DNA from: Glycocaulis sp.
GTDB lineage: Bacteria > Pseudomonadota > Alphaproteobacteria > Caulobacterales > Maricaulaceae
Length of the DNA: 64,000 nucleotides
Assembly (NCBI GenBank): GCA_022565665.1
Contig: JAIUMI010000011.1
Location: 28,810-92,809, forward strand
Direction: 5' to 3'
The notes under the pieces are model-generated. The model saw only the letters and a program-made list of their open reading frames with translations. It was not told where the DNA came from and ran no database searches. Below are positions 23,491 to 32,008 of the stretch, one piece after another. The first letter of the stretch is position 1; each line of letters begins with the position of its first letter. Made by a program: the position numbers and the translations under genes.

Positions 23491-25959
23491 CTAGAAGCGG
23501 TAACGCGCTTCGATGCCGTAGCTTGCCCCGCGGCGCAGCGTGCCGAAGAAGGCACGCGGAGCGCTTTGGGAAGCACCCGCAGGCGCAATGTTCGGCGAGA
23601 AGCCGGTGCTGATATACGGCGTCTGGAGCCAGCGCGTGGCCATCACGATGGAGTCCTCGTCAAGGATGTTCCGGCCATAGGCAAGAAGGGTCCAGTTGCC
23701 GCTCTCAATACCGAGTTGAGCGCCCAGGATCGAGGCATCCCCCGTCTCGGCAAGATTGTGAACCTGCACGTATTTCGACGATTCATAGGTGTAGTCGCCG
23801 CGCAGGAACCACTCCAGCATGCCTGCCGAGCCCAACGGAGCGCGCAGTTCGGCGTTCAAAGAGAGCTGGTGTTCGGAGGTGAGCGGAATGCGATTGCCCG
23901 CGATGGAGCAATTGCCGGTCTGACCGAAGAAGGATGTACCCGTGCCCGGCGCACTGGATCCCGGCGCCAGAAGGCCGCCACCGGAGGTGAGTTGCCACTG
24001 GTCCTCGTCGCAGCCTTCGGTGAACTCCGGCCGCGTCCAGGCATAGGTCGCGCCAATCGTCAGCATGTCATTGACGCGCTGGCGGTATTCCAGTTCCACG
24101 CCCCAGATTTCAGCAGAGCCCTGGTTGGTGGCCACCGAGTTGACCGCACCGGTCGGCGCCGCCACCGCCGTGGTTAGCTGCACATCAGAGGCATCGATAT
24201 AATATACCGAACCGGCGAAGTAGCCGCTGCCGCCAAACAGGAAGCGCTTCAGACCAATCTCGAAATTGTCCGACGTTTCCTGATCATAGGTCGGGCGGCC
24301 AACGGTCTCACCGATCTGGCCATTTTGACCACCCGGCTTCACACCGCGCGAATAGACCGCAAACAGCGTCGTATCAGCGTCGACATTCCAGTTCACCGTG
24401 AGACGGGGGGTGAAGTTGTTGAACGTATCCGCCCGGCTGAACTGCGTAGTGGCGCTCAGCCCGTCAACCGTCGTTTTTTCCTCTTCCGCGTAACGGCCTT
24501 CCAGCGTCACGGTAAGCGCGTCGGTAAGGTCATACTCCAGCAGTGCAAACACTGCCTGGTTGGTCGTCGTCAACCGGCTGGACGGGTTGCCCTGCGGATT
24601 GGAGAAGGTGATGCTGCGGCCGTTATTGGTCTGGTCGTAATAATACAGGCCCGCCATCCAGCGGAAGCGGTCGGTGACAGGCGAGGCCAGACGGACCTCG
24701 ATCGAGTAGTCCTCGACCAGATTGCGCGTGGTGTTGGCAAAGAAGGCGCCAGTATCAGCCATGCCGACCGGCTGCAGAACGAAGTTCACCGCCGAATGAT
24801 CGGAGTCCGAGCCGAAGCGGCGTTCCTCATCACGATACCCGCCTGATACGGTCAGGACATAGCCCGAACCGCCCAGATCCCAGTTCATGATGGCCGAGAG
24901 CAGAAGTGTGTCGTTCGATACGCCATCGAATGCCGTGCCATCAGCCGTCGAGTAGAGCTGGAACGGCAGGAAGGGGTGCAGCGCGTTAGCCGGAACACCC
25001 GGTATCGGTACCGGCTGGCCTGGTTGGGCCGGGCCGGTGTTAAGCGCCACCGGTGCGGGGCGGATCACGCCGCAGAAATACTGATTGTTGTTGGTGCTGC
25101 CCGAACGCGGCCAGGACGCCAGCGAGCGATGGCCAGGCGAACAGTTGTTCGATGCGGCCGGCTGCAGGAAGAGCGGCAGGGTGCCGTCACGGGACTCCGA
25201 GTACTGGGCGCGCAAACGGATATCGATATTGCTGGACGGATTGAAATCCAGCAGGCCGGAGATTGACGTGGTGGATTGTGAGCCCACCGTCTGGCCGGTC
25301 ACCTGATTGGTCCACTCACCATCATAATTATAATCGCGTACCGACAGGCGGAAACCCGCATTGGGGCCGAGCGGGCCGGAGACGCCGCCGGCAATCTCAT
25401 GCTCGCCATAAGAGCCATACCGGCCGCGCAGGTTGCCCTCAAGCGTGTCGGTGGCGCCGCGCGTGATAAAATTGATCGCGCCGGCATAGGTGTTGCGGCC
25501 ATAGAGCGCGCTCTGCGGGCCGCGGATCACTTCCACGCGGGCCAGATCGTTCGGATCGAGATTCTGGATCGATCCGGGATAGTAGACGCCATCCACAAAG
25601 TAGGCCGTGCCGGACTCCACCCCGAACTGCACGCCAGCCAGCACGTTGGCCTGGCCACGGATCACCGGGCGCTCCGAGGTGCGCCCAAAGGCGGCCGAAA
25701 AGGACAGGCCCGGCGTGAACCGCGCCACATCGTCCACCGTCTGGAGACCAAGGCTGAGAATGTCTTCCTCGCCAAATGCGGTCACGGACACCGGCGCATC
25801 AAGGATGGTTTCCTCGCGGCGGCGCGCGGTCACTGTGATGATGTCACGCGCGCTGCGCTGATCGGCTTCGGTATCAGCCTGACGCGCAACACCCGGCGCG
25901 CTGACAAGCGCGGTCATGGCCAGCGCGGCGGCCGAGCTCAGTAGAATGGTTTTCTTCAC
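23491..25959 (-). CDS. TonB-dependent outer-membrane receptor
   Basis: An 822-residue receptor with a signal peptide (about 25 residues), a plug domain at about 45-160 (APVSVTAFGEEDIL, then GPQSALYGRNTYAGAINF) and a 22-strand barrel ending in the aromatic EARYRF. TonB/ExbBD energise import of a bound ligand through it. It starts at GTG (25959) with GGGGAGAG upstream. The barrel does not reveal the ligand; close siderophore-specific features are not evident, and Sphingomonad-type receptors of this class often serve plant-derived or aromatic compounds. The regulon palindrome lies 55 bases upstream. Confidence 0.92.
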   Translation of the reverse strand: MKKTILLSSAAALAMTALVSAPGVARQADTEADQRSARDIITVTARRREETILDAPVSVTAFGEEDILSLGLQTVDDVARFTPGLSFSAAFGRTSERPVIRGQANVLAGVQFGVESGTAYFVDGVYYPGSIQNLDPNDLARVEVIRGPQSALYGRNTYAGAINFITRGATDTLEGNLRGRYGSYGEHEIAGGVSGPLGPNAGFRLSVRDYNYDGEWTNQVTGQTVGSQSTTSISGLLDFNPSSNIDIRLRAQYSESRDGTLPLFLQPAASNNCSPGHRSLASWPRSGSTNNNQYFCGVIRPAPVALNTGPAQPGQPVPIPGVPANALHPFLPFQLYSTADGTAFDGVSNDTLLLSAIMNWDLGGSGYVLTVSGGYRDEERRFGSDSDHSAVNFVLQPVGMADTGAFFANTTRNLVEDYSIEVRLASPVTDRFRWMAGLYYYDQTNNGRSITFSNPQGNPSSRLTTTNQAVFALLEYDLTDALTVTLEGRYAEEEKTTVDGLSATTQFSRADTFNNFTPRLTVNWNVDADTTLFAVYSRGVKPGGQNGQIGETVGRPTYDQETSDNFEIGLKRFLFGGSGYFAGSVYYIDASDVQLTTAVAAPTGAVNSVATNQGSAEIWGVELEYRQRVNDMLTIGATYAWTRPEFTEGCDEDQWQLTSGGGLLAPGSSAPGTGTSFFGQTGNCSIAGNRIPLTSEHQLSLNAELRAPLGSAGMLEWFLRGDYTYESSKYVQVHNLAETGDASILGAQLGIESGNWTLLAYGRNILDEDSIVMATRWLQTPYISTGFSPNIAPAGASQSAPRAFFGTLRRGASYGIEARYRF

Positions 25960-26013
25960 GGTGTCTCTCCCCTGTTACCCGGCCGACCCGCAGGATTCGG
26001 AACTCGGTCGGTA

Positions 26014-26029
26014 TATTGATATATCATTT
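26014..26029. promoter_or_regulatory. regulon palindrome, site 5 (TonB receptor promoter)
   Basis: TATTGATATATCATTT contains the perfect core TGATATATCA (26017-26026) and differs from the consensus at two outer positions. It is in the 166-base gap upstream of the receptor gene, the only other gene border there being the end of the DUF1838 gene at 26126. Confidence 0.6.
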
Positions 26030-26125
26030 AACATGTGGCGTCAGGCCATTTTCGCCAACCGTCGCGAAGGCGCGGCGAAGTGTTGCAATTCGGTGACAAA
26101 CCCCGCCGCGCCTCGCGTTTTTCCT

Positions 26126-27013
26126 TTAGTTGCTGCGGTCGGGCGCTTCGATCTCGCCACGCGCCACGCCAAGGAAATAGGACCAGCTCGTCACGTTCGG
26201 ACGGGTGTCATCCAGCGGCGGCGCCTGATTGTATTCGGGATAATGGCGTTCGATTTCCGCACGGAAGAATTCAGGAAGGGCGTCATAGCCGCCTTCCAGC
26301 TTGCGCCCTGCCGTGGAGAAATAGATCACGCCTTCGCGGCCCTGCATGCGCATCCAGGGAAGCCAGTCGGACATGCGCACCCAGCCGACCCAGGCTTCTG
26401 CTGTGGTCGTTTCGGGATCGAGCACGTCAGCATCATTGCCGAAGAAATTGAACATCTCGGTCGCATGATAGGTGCCGCCAATCTCGCTCTGGAACTCGCT
26501 GGCCAGCGGGTTTGAGTAGAAGAGCGGGACCGTGTTGGTGAACCACCAGCCGCCATCAGTGGACTGGCCGTTCCAGCGCAGCGGGCCGCGCGGCCCGTTC
26601 ACATAGGCGGTGAAGTTCACCGGATCGTTGGCAACGTGGAGGACGTCCACCGTCTCGCCCGTCCACGGATTGTCCCAGGTGGAGAGGATTTCGTTGGTCT
26701 CCGGATCGAGATAGAGAAGGATTTCGCGCGATACGAGGCGATACCCGTCGCCATACTCAGGATGACTGATGGACGCGCAGGCACGGATATTCATGCCCTC
26801 GACCCGGAACAGGCGCCGGTCCGCCTCGCCTTGACGGCGTGAAAAGGCATAGCCGTTCCAGTAATAGACCACCGGCTCGCCATCGACCGTGGAGCACTGG
26901 ATCTTGCGATTGATCTGCAACACGTCCTCGGGATTGTCGAAGCTCAGCGGCTCTGCGGCCCATGCCGTACTGCTCATTGCAAGGACGCAGCCCGCAATCA
27001 TGATCTGTTTCAT
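26126..27013 (-). CDS. DUF1838 family secreted protein
   Basis: A 295-residue protein with a signal peptide (MKQIMIAGCVLAMSSTAWA). The mature part follows the DUF1838 pattern: NPEDVLQINRKIQCSTVDGEP at the start, then YWNGYAFSR, SWSYFLGVARGE near the end, and many Trp and Tyr. The function of DUF1838 is not established. The open frame extends upstream, but the ATG at 27013 precedes the signal peptide. The regulon palindrome at 27051-27066 is 38 bases upstream, which places it in the same regulon as the TonB receptor. Confidence 0.75.
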   Translation of the reverse strand: MKQIMIAGCVLAMSSTAWAAEPLSFDNPEDVLQINRKIQCSTVDGEPVVYYWNGYAFSRRQGEADRRLFRVEGMNIRACASISHPEYGDGYRLVSREILLYLDPETNEILSTWDNPWTGETVDVLHVANDPVNFTAYVNGPRGPLRWNGQSTDGGWWFTNTVPLFYSNPLASEFQSEIGGTYHATEMFNFFGNDADVLDPETTTAEAWVGWVRMSDWLPWMRMQGREGVIYFSTAGRKLEGGYDALPEFFRAEIERHYPEYNQAPPLDDTRPNVTSWSYFLGVARGEIEAPDRSN

Positions 27014-27050
27014 ATCACTCTCCCCGTTGGGTCCGCTTATCGGACATTTC

Positions 27051-27066
27051 AAATGGTATATCATTT
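27051..27066. promoter_or_regulatory. regulon palindrome, site 6 (DUF1838 promoter)
   Basis: AAATGGTATATCATTT differs from the consensus AAATGATATATCATTT at one base. A plausible minus-strand -35 (TTGCCC, 27086-27081) would put the -10 inside the palindrome, as at citE. Just downstream is a second inverted repeat GTCCG-CTTAT-CGGAC (27031-27045), whose CGGACAT heptamer also occurs in the citE promoter. Confidence 0.62.
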
Positions 27067-27132
27067 CAAAATGCCCGCCGGGGCAAGTTCTTTTGGGCAC
27101 CCGGCCCGTTAACCCCTCGCTTACCAACCTCC

Positions 27133-27147
27133 TTAACGCGCCTCTAA
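27133..27147. promoter_or_regulatory. possible CtrA-like box
   Basis: TTAA (27133-27136), seven bases, then CTAA (27144-27147) is one base from the CtrA consensus TTAA-N7-TTAA. A second weaker match, TTAA at 27109 with TTAC at 27121, lies beside it. Both are upstream of the gene pair that ends in pleC. Short motifs like this occur by chance, less often in GC-rich DNA. Confidence 0.35.
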
Positions 27148-27211
27148 ACCCCGATAGGCCATGATGCTTGGCAAGTTCGCGCCAGACGCGAACGAAAAGG
27201 GGCATTTCGTC

Positions 27212-27775
27212 ATGGCCAAGGCCGTCTTTCACAAGCACCAGCGAGTCTATGTGCACCCTGTGGGCACCTGGGCGCTGATTGAGAAGGTGAAGCCGCAATG
27301 GGTGCGTGACGTGGAAGAGCCGGTGAAGGTCTTCTACGATTGCGGCCTTGGCCGCGATTTTCAGGCTCACGAGCTGGCCGTGGAAGACAGTGGCGGGGAA
27401 CAGCCGGGCGCGCATTGGCGCATATTGCGCGCCGCCAACAAATGGCAGACCCCGGAAGAATGCGCCCACCACCCCTTCCCCGGTACCTATCCGGTCGTGG
27501 TGACCGACCAGCAGAACTGGGGCGGCTGGCGCACGCCCGGCGCAGAATATGACCGCGACCCCCACAGGATAGAGGCGCAAGCCCGCCTGATTGCGCAAGC
27601 GCCCCGCCTTCTGGCGCTGGCTGAGGCCTTTGCCCGCGCTGTGGCGGACAACCCTGAATGCGGGCCTGAGCTCGTCAATCTGGCGCGCCAAGCCGGCCAG
27701 ACAGTCAAGACCGTGCGCGCGCGGCCCGGTGAGCCGGGCCAAGGCAGCGAGGATGCGCTTCACGCCGCCGAATAA
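27212..27775 (+). CDS. conserved hypothetical protein upstream of pleC
   Basis: A 187-residue soluble protein with no signal peptide. The N-terminus (KAVFHKHQRVYVHPVGTWALIEKV) looks like a small beta-barrel domain, and residues 90-125 contain PFPGTYPVVVTDQQNWGGWR. The C-terminal third is helical. I do not recognise a named family. I chose the ATG at 27212 because AAAAGGGG lies just upstream; an in-frame ATG at 27161 is the alternative. The gene precedes pleC by 53 bases on the same strand. Confidence 0.7.
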   Translation: MAKAVFHKHQRVYVHPVGTWALIEKVKPQWVRDVEEPVKVFYDCGLGRDFQAHELAVEDSGGEQPGAHWRILRAANKWQTPEECAHHPFPGTYPVVVTDQQNWGGWRTPGAEYDRDPHRIEAQARLIAQAPRLLALAEAFARAVADNPECGPELVNLARQAGQTVKTVRARPGEPGQGSEDALHAAE

Positions 27776-27828
27776 CCGGCAGGGTCTGCGCTGGACGCCA
27801 GCCTGTCCGCGCACTTAATCTGCAATCG

Positions 27829-30366
27829 ATGATTCGAACCCGGCCAGCGACCGGCGCCGCTCCCCGGCGCCAGCATGACCGGCTGGCTGCAGACGGGCAG
27901 CCGGCCGGACGGCGTGCGCTGTCCCGGCTGGTGCTGCTGGCCCTGATCGTGTTCGGCGCGGTATTCGGCGCGGTGATCTGGGCCAAGCTTCAGATGGAGT
28001 GGACCACCGCGCGCGCGGAGGCAGAGAACCGGCAGGCGCGCAGCGCGGCCTTTCTGGCGGAAAGCGTGACCGGGCGTCTCTCCGAAGCGCGCGGCGCGCT
28101 CAGCTTTGCAGCCGCCGGCCTGCGCGGCGATGACAATCCCGAAAGCCAGCTTCAGGTGGTGGAGAGCCTGGCCAGCTCCTCCTACATCGCTGGCGCGGCG
28201 CTATGGCTGCCCGATAGCGTGCCGGTAACGGCCGGGGCCCTGCCACCTGACATCGCGCTGGCCGCCGATGCGGCGCTGGGCAGTCCGCAATGGATCGCGG
28301 CCATGGCCGGACCAGACGGATTCGTGGTGCTCGCCGCACCGGTTCAGGGCACGGACAGCCAGGTGGGTACGCTGCTGGCCTTTGCCGAACCGGCTCGCCT
28401 GATGGGCAGCGTGGATGGCAATCGCATAGCGGTGCTGACCGACGGGCTGGGCCGTACACTTGCCCTGCGCCCGGAGGCTCAGATTTCCGGTGCTCCGCTG
28501 GCTGCCGAGCGGTTCGGGATCGAGACACGCCGGGCCCGTGCCATTGGCGATGCGGGCGGCGGCGCGATCTCGGGTGCGCAGCTGGGCGATAGCGAGCATA
28601 TTCTCGGCGTGGCACGGCTCGGCGAGGCACCGCTTTATGTCTACGCCCTCGCCCCCAGCGGGCTGGATACCGGCGCGTGGAATGCCACGCTGGTCTTCCA
28701 CGCGCTCCTGTTCTTTGGCCCGCTCTTCACCGCGATCGCGTTCTACGTCGTGTTGCTGATGCAGTCGGGCGCGCTGAAGAAAACCGAGGCGCAATTGCGC
28801 GACTCCGCCCGCCGCTTCCGTCTGGCCATCGAGGGCGCGCGCTGCGGGGTCTGGGACTGGGATATGGAGACCGACGAGGTGTTCATCACCGACTCCTTTG
28901 CCCGCATGCTTGGCCTGACCGATACCAGCCGGCTGGCCGGGACCGACTTCCTGCAATTGCTCGGTTCGGAGGACCGTTCACGCCTGCGTACCGCCATACG
29001 GGGCGCCGCGCGCGAGGGCGAGGTCGATCTGGAGGTGCGCGCGCAGCATCTGGCGGTCTGGGTGCAGATGCGCGGGCGGCTTCTGTCCAGCGAAAGCTCG
29101 GCGGCGGGCCCGCGCCTTGTCGGCGTTGCCATCGACGTGACCGAACGCAAGGGCGCGCAGGCACGGGTGGCTGCGGCAGAGACACGTCTGCGCGCGGCTC
29201 TGGAATCGATGACCGAAAGCTTTGCGCTGTGGGACTCCCGCCGGCGGCTGGTCCTGTGGAACCGCAAGTTCCGGGACTTCTTCCACCTGCCGGAGGGCTC
29301 CTTGCGGCCGGGCATGGCCTATGAGGCCGTGGAAGCGGCAGCCGCCCCCTCCATCCGTGATGTGCACAATAGCGAGAATGACGGGGAGTCCTACCAGATG
29401 GAACTCGCCGACGGGCGCTGGCTGCACTATTCGGAGCGGCAGACGGCCGATGGCGGTCTGGTCAGTGTGGGCGCCGACATCACTCTGCTCAAGCAGCAGG
29501 AAGCCGAGCTGATGGACAGTGAACGCGAGCTGCGCCGTACGGTGGAAACGCTTGAGCAATCCCGCGCGCAGATCCACGAGCTGGCCGAAAGCCATCGCCG
29601 CGAGAAACTGCGCGCCGAGGAAGCCAATCGCTCCAAGTCTGAATTTCTCGCCAATATGAGCCATGAGCTGCGTACCCCGCTCAACGCCATTATCGGCTTT
29701 TCGGAGATGATGAAGACGCAGATGTTCGGCGCGCTCGGCCATGACCGCTATGTCGAATATGCCGGCGACATTCATAGCTCCGGCACGCACCTGCTCTCGC
29801 TGATCAACGATATTCTCGATATGTCCAAGGTGGAGGCTGGCAAGTTCAACCTGCAGACCGAGCCGGTCGATGCGGGCGAGATCATCGAACAATGCCTGCG
29901 TCTTATCTCGGCGCGCGCGCAGGAAAAGAGCCTGCAGATGCGCGTGGAAGCCCGGGACCTGCCCGAGGTGGAGGCTGACCCGCGCGCCCTCAAGCAGATA
30001 CTCATAAATCTGATGACCAATGCAGTGAAATTCACCCCCGCTGGCGGACAGGTGGTCGTGCGCGGCTTCGAGGCGGCAGACGGGATCGTGCTACAGGTCG
30101 CCGATACCGGCATCGGCATTGCCGAGGAAGACCTACCACGGCTTGGCCGCCCGTTCGAGCAGATCGAAAGCCAGCATTCCAAGAGCCATCAGGGCTCAGG
30201 CCTCGGACTTGCCCTGTCGAAATCCCTTATCGAGCTGCATGGCGGGGAGTTGCGCATCGATTCCGCGCTTGGAAAGGGCACGACCGTGTCCTTCACCATT
30301 CCGGCCACACCGGTCAGCCAGAACCCGCAAGGTGATGGTGAAACGATGATCGAGGCGGCAGAATAG
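27829..30366 (+). CDS. pleC: PleC-type sensor histidine kinase/phosphatase
   Basis: An 845-residue hybrid-free kinase closely matching Caulobacter PleC in length (842 there, as I recall) and in the H-box. Membrane segments at about 28-52 and 291-313 enclose a periplasmic sensor; two PAS-like domains follow at about 325-440 and 455-560, then HisKA with His612 in SHELRTPLNAI and an ATPase domain (NLMTNAVKF, ADTGIGI, GSGLGLALSKSL). PleC acts at a cell pole as kinase or phosphatase of DivK and PleD, controlling polar development. The sequence QMFGALGHDRYVEYAGDIH after the H-box is typical of the PleC/DivJ group. Confidence 0.85.
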   Translation: MIRTRPATGAAPRRQHDRLAADGQPAGRRALSRLVLLALIVFGAVFGAVIWAKLQMEWTTARAEAENRQARSAAFLAESVTGRLSEARGALSFAAAGLRGDDNPESQLQVVESLASSSYIAGAALWLPDSVPVTAGALPPDIALAADAALGSPQWIAAMAGPDGFVVLAAPVQGTDSQVGTLLAFAEPARLMGSVDGNRIAVLTDGLGRTLALRPEAQISGAPLAAERFGIETRRARAIGDAGGGAISGAQLGDSEHILGVARLGEAPLYVYALAPSGLDTGAWNATLVFHALLFFGPLFTAIAFYVVLLMQSGALKKTEAQLRDSARRFRLAIEGARCGVWDWDMETDEVFITDSFARMLGLTDTSRLAGTDFLQLLGSEDRSRLRTAIRGAAREGEVDLEVRAQHLAVWVQMRGRLLSSESSAAGPRLVGVAIDVTERKGAQARVAAAETRLRAALESMTESFALWDSRRRLVLWNRKFRDFFHLPEGSLRPGMAYEAVEAAAAPSIRDVHNSENDGESYQMELADGRWLHYSERQTADGGLVSVGADITLLKQQEAELMDSERELRRTVETLEQSRAQIHELAESHRREKLRAEEANRSKSEFLANMSHELRTPLNAIIGFSEMMKTQMFGALGHDRYVEYAGDIHSSGTHLLSLINDILDMSKVEAGKFNLQTEPVDAGEIIEQCLRLISARAQEKSLQMRVEARDLPEVEADPRALKQILINLMTNAVKFTPAGGQVVVRGFEAADGIVLQVADTGIGIAEEDLPRLGRPFEQIESQHSKSHQGSGLGLALSKSLIELHGGELRIDSALGKGTTVSFTIPATPVSQNPQGDGETMIEAAE

Positions 30367-30372
30367 ACCGGC

Positions 30373-30894
30373 TTACTCTTCGGAGGCATCCCTGCCCTGG
30401 CGGCGTTCGCGCTCACGCCGGCCGCGCCCCTCACGCCCGCGCGGAGCATAAGCCGCTTCCAGCGCAGCGGCACGGGTTTCGGGATCCAGATCGGCCACGA
30501 TGGCCAGAATGACCTGCTCGCCCGCCGCGTCGATTTCGGCGCGAAGGGCCCGGAACTCGGCCATGGAAGCCAGCACGGCATCACGATCGAACTCGGCAGC
30601 CGCCATGGCCTGATTGGCCCGGCGGCGCGCCTCGAAGGACTGCCGCAATAGCGGGCGCATATCGCGCAGGCCTTCGCGCAGCTCACGCCGGGCGACTTCC
30701 TGCCTGTCCTCGGGCAGCGCTGCGATGAAGGCGCGCGGATTGAAGGACCCGCGGATCAGCACGCGTTCGGCAGGCGCTTCCACCCGCGCTTCGTTCACCT
30801 TGCGCTGTATCAGCACCCCGGCCAGCACGCCATTGGCGAGCAGGGAGACAATCAGCAATATGATCCAGACCCTGCGGCCCGCGAACACGCCCAT
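30373..30894 (-). CDS. periplasmic heavy-metal-sensor-like protein (CnrX/Metal_resist fold)
   Basis: A 173-residue protein with an N-terminal membrane anchor (about residues 9-28) and a periplasmic helical-hairpin domain rich in Arg, Glu and Ala with REELREGLRDMR-type segments, ending in an Arg-rich tail. This matches the CpxP/CnrX-like group. In cnrYXH systems such a protein senses metal and controls the anti-sigma factor. It is the last gene of a four-gene operon, overlapping the anti-sigma stop by one base. It lacks the usual run of His or Cys ligands, so the signal may not be a metal. Confidence 0.72.
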   Translation of the reverse strand: MGVFAGRRVWIILLIVSLLANGVLAGVLIQRKVNEARVEAPAERVLIRGSFNPRAFIAALPEDRQEVARRELREGLRDMRPLLRQSFEARRRANQAMAAAEFDRDAVLASMAEFRALRAEIDAAGEQVILAIVADLDPETRAAALEAAYAPRGREGRGRRERERRQGRDASEE

Positions 30895-31316
30895 CAGCGC
30901 GCCTCCTCCTGCACCCAGTCGGCGATATAGTCATACCCGTCATCGGCAAAGCCTGAATAGGCCGCCGCATAGGCCGCACTGTCGAGATTGCCGCCTTCAA
31001 GGCTCGCCCCGCCCCAGCCAAGGCCAAGCCCGGCGGAGAGGGCCAGCACCGCCGCGAGCTGCATCCAGCGCGGAGCAAAGCGCGTCTCGGCCAGACCGGC
31101 CTCGAGAATGCGCGCTGCCAGTGCGTCAGACGGTTCCGGGGTGTGGGCACCTGCCAAAAGCGTGTCCAGCCCGGCTGCCGCCTCTCGGATGGCCTTGGCC
31201 GTGTCCGGCTCGGCGCACTCAAAGGCGAGCGCATCGGCGCGCTCGGCCGGTGGCCAGCGCGACGGATCGGCTCCGTAGGCCGTCAGAATGGCTTCAAAGC
31301 GCTGTGCGTCCATCAT
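30894..31316 (-). CDS. putative anti-sigma factor
   Basis: A 140-residue protein with a cytoplasmic N-terminal part (FEAILTAYGADPSRWPPAERA), one membrane segment at about 85-103 and a short periplasmic tail. Its position, size and topology fit an anti-sigma factor for the ECF sigma gene just upstream, overlapping it by 4 bases (ATGA). There is no zinc-binding HxxxCxxC motif, so it is not of the ZAS type. The identification rests mainly on context. Confidence 0.65.
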   Translation of the reverse strand: MMDAQRFEAILTAYGADPSRWPPAERADALAFECAEPDTAKAIREAAAGLDTLLAGAHTPEPSDALAARILEAGLAETRFAPRWMQLAAVLALSAGLGLGWGGASLEGGNLDSAAYAAAYSGFADDGYDYIADWVQEEAR

Positions 31317-32008
31317 GTTGGGTCTCCCCGGCTCTGGCTCAGCGAGCCGATCAGTTCCTGCGCCTCGCCCATCAGGGCCTGCCGCAATGTGCGTCTTGCG
31401 CGCGAGAGAAGCGATTCCACCGCCTCGACACTCACCTCCATCACTTCGGCTGCCTCGATATTGGACATTTCCTGGAAGTGACAGAGTTCAAGGGCCAGTC
31501 TCTGGCGCTCCGGCAGGGCCGCAATCGCGGCGTGCACCTGAAGCGCGCTATCGGTTCCAGCCATCACCGCTTCGGCGTTCGCCGCGCCATCAGGCTGGTC
31601 GTAATCTTCCGGCAGGGCCGCCTCGCGGCGCTTGCGCAGCCGGTCATAGCAAAGATTGACCGCGATGCGCAGAACCCAGCTTTCAAACCTTGCGGTGCCG
31701 GGCGTCCAGCTGTTCGCCTTGCGCCAGACCCGCAAATACGTCTCCTGCGCCACATCTTCGGCCTCGGCCCGGTCGCCCAGAAGGCGGAAGGCCGTGCCGG
31801 TAATGCGTGGCAGGGTGCGCGCGATGAAAGCCTGCATGGTGCTGTCATCACCGCGCGCGAGTGCCTTTGCCAGCGCCGCGTCGCTGTCAGGGGGGCTGGC
31901 CCGTCCGGACCCGGTAATGACGCGCAGAACCGGCCGGATGGGGGCCTCCCTGACAAACGCGCTGGCGGGTAAGGGCCTAGTCGCGGCTGCGGCGTTGACG
32001 GCGTTCAC
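31313..32008 (-). CDS. ECF RNA polymerase sigma factor
   Basis: A 231-residue sigma-70-family ECF factor. Region 2 lies at about 58-125 (GDRAEAEDVAQETYLRVWRKA, then FESWVLRIAVNLCYDRLRKRR) and region 4 at about 165-215 (LPERQRLALELCHFQEMSNIEAAEVM, then SLLSRARRTLR). A roughly 50-residue N-terminal extension is unusual, and the start is a GTG at 32008 inside the upstream EF-hand gene, overlapping it by 32 bases. Target promoters are unknown; autoregulation of this operon would be usual. Confidence 0.88.
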   Translation of the reverse strand: MNAVNAAAATRPLPASAFVREAPIRPVLRVITGSGRASPPDSDAALAKALARGDDSTMQAFIARTLPRITGTAFRLLGDRAEAEDVAQETYLRVWRKANSWTPGTARFESWVLRIAVNLCYDRLRKRREAALPEDYDQPDGAANAEAVMAGTDSALQVHAAIAALPERQRLALELCHFQEMSNIEAAEVMEVSVEAVESLLSRARRTLRQALMGEAQELIGSLSQSRGDPT

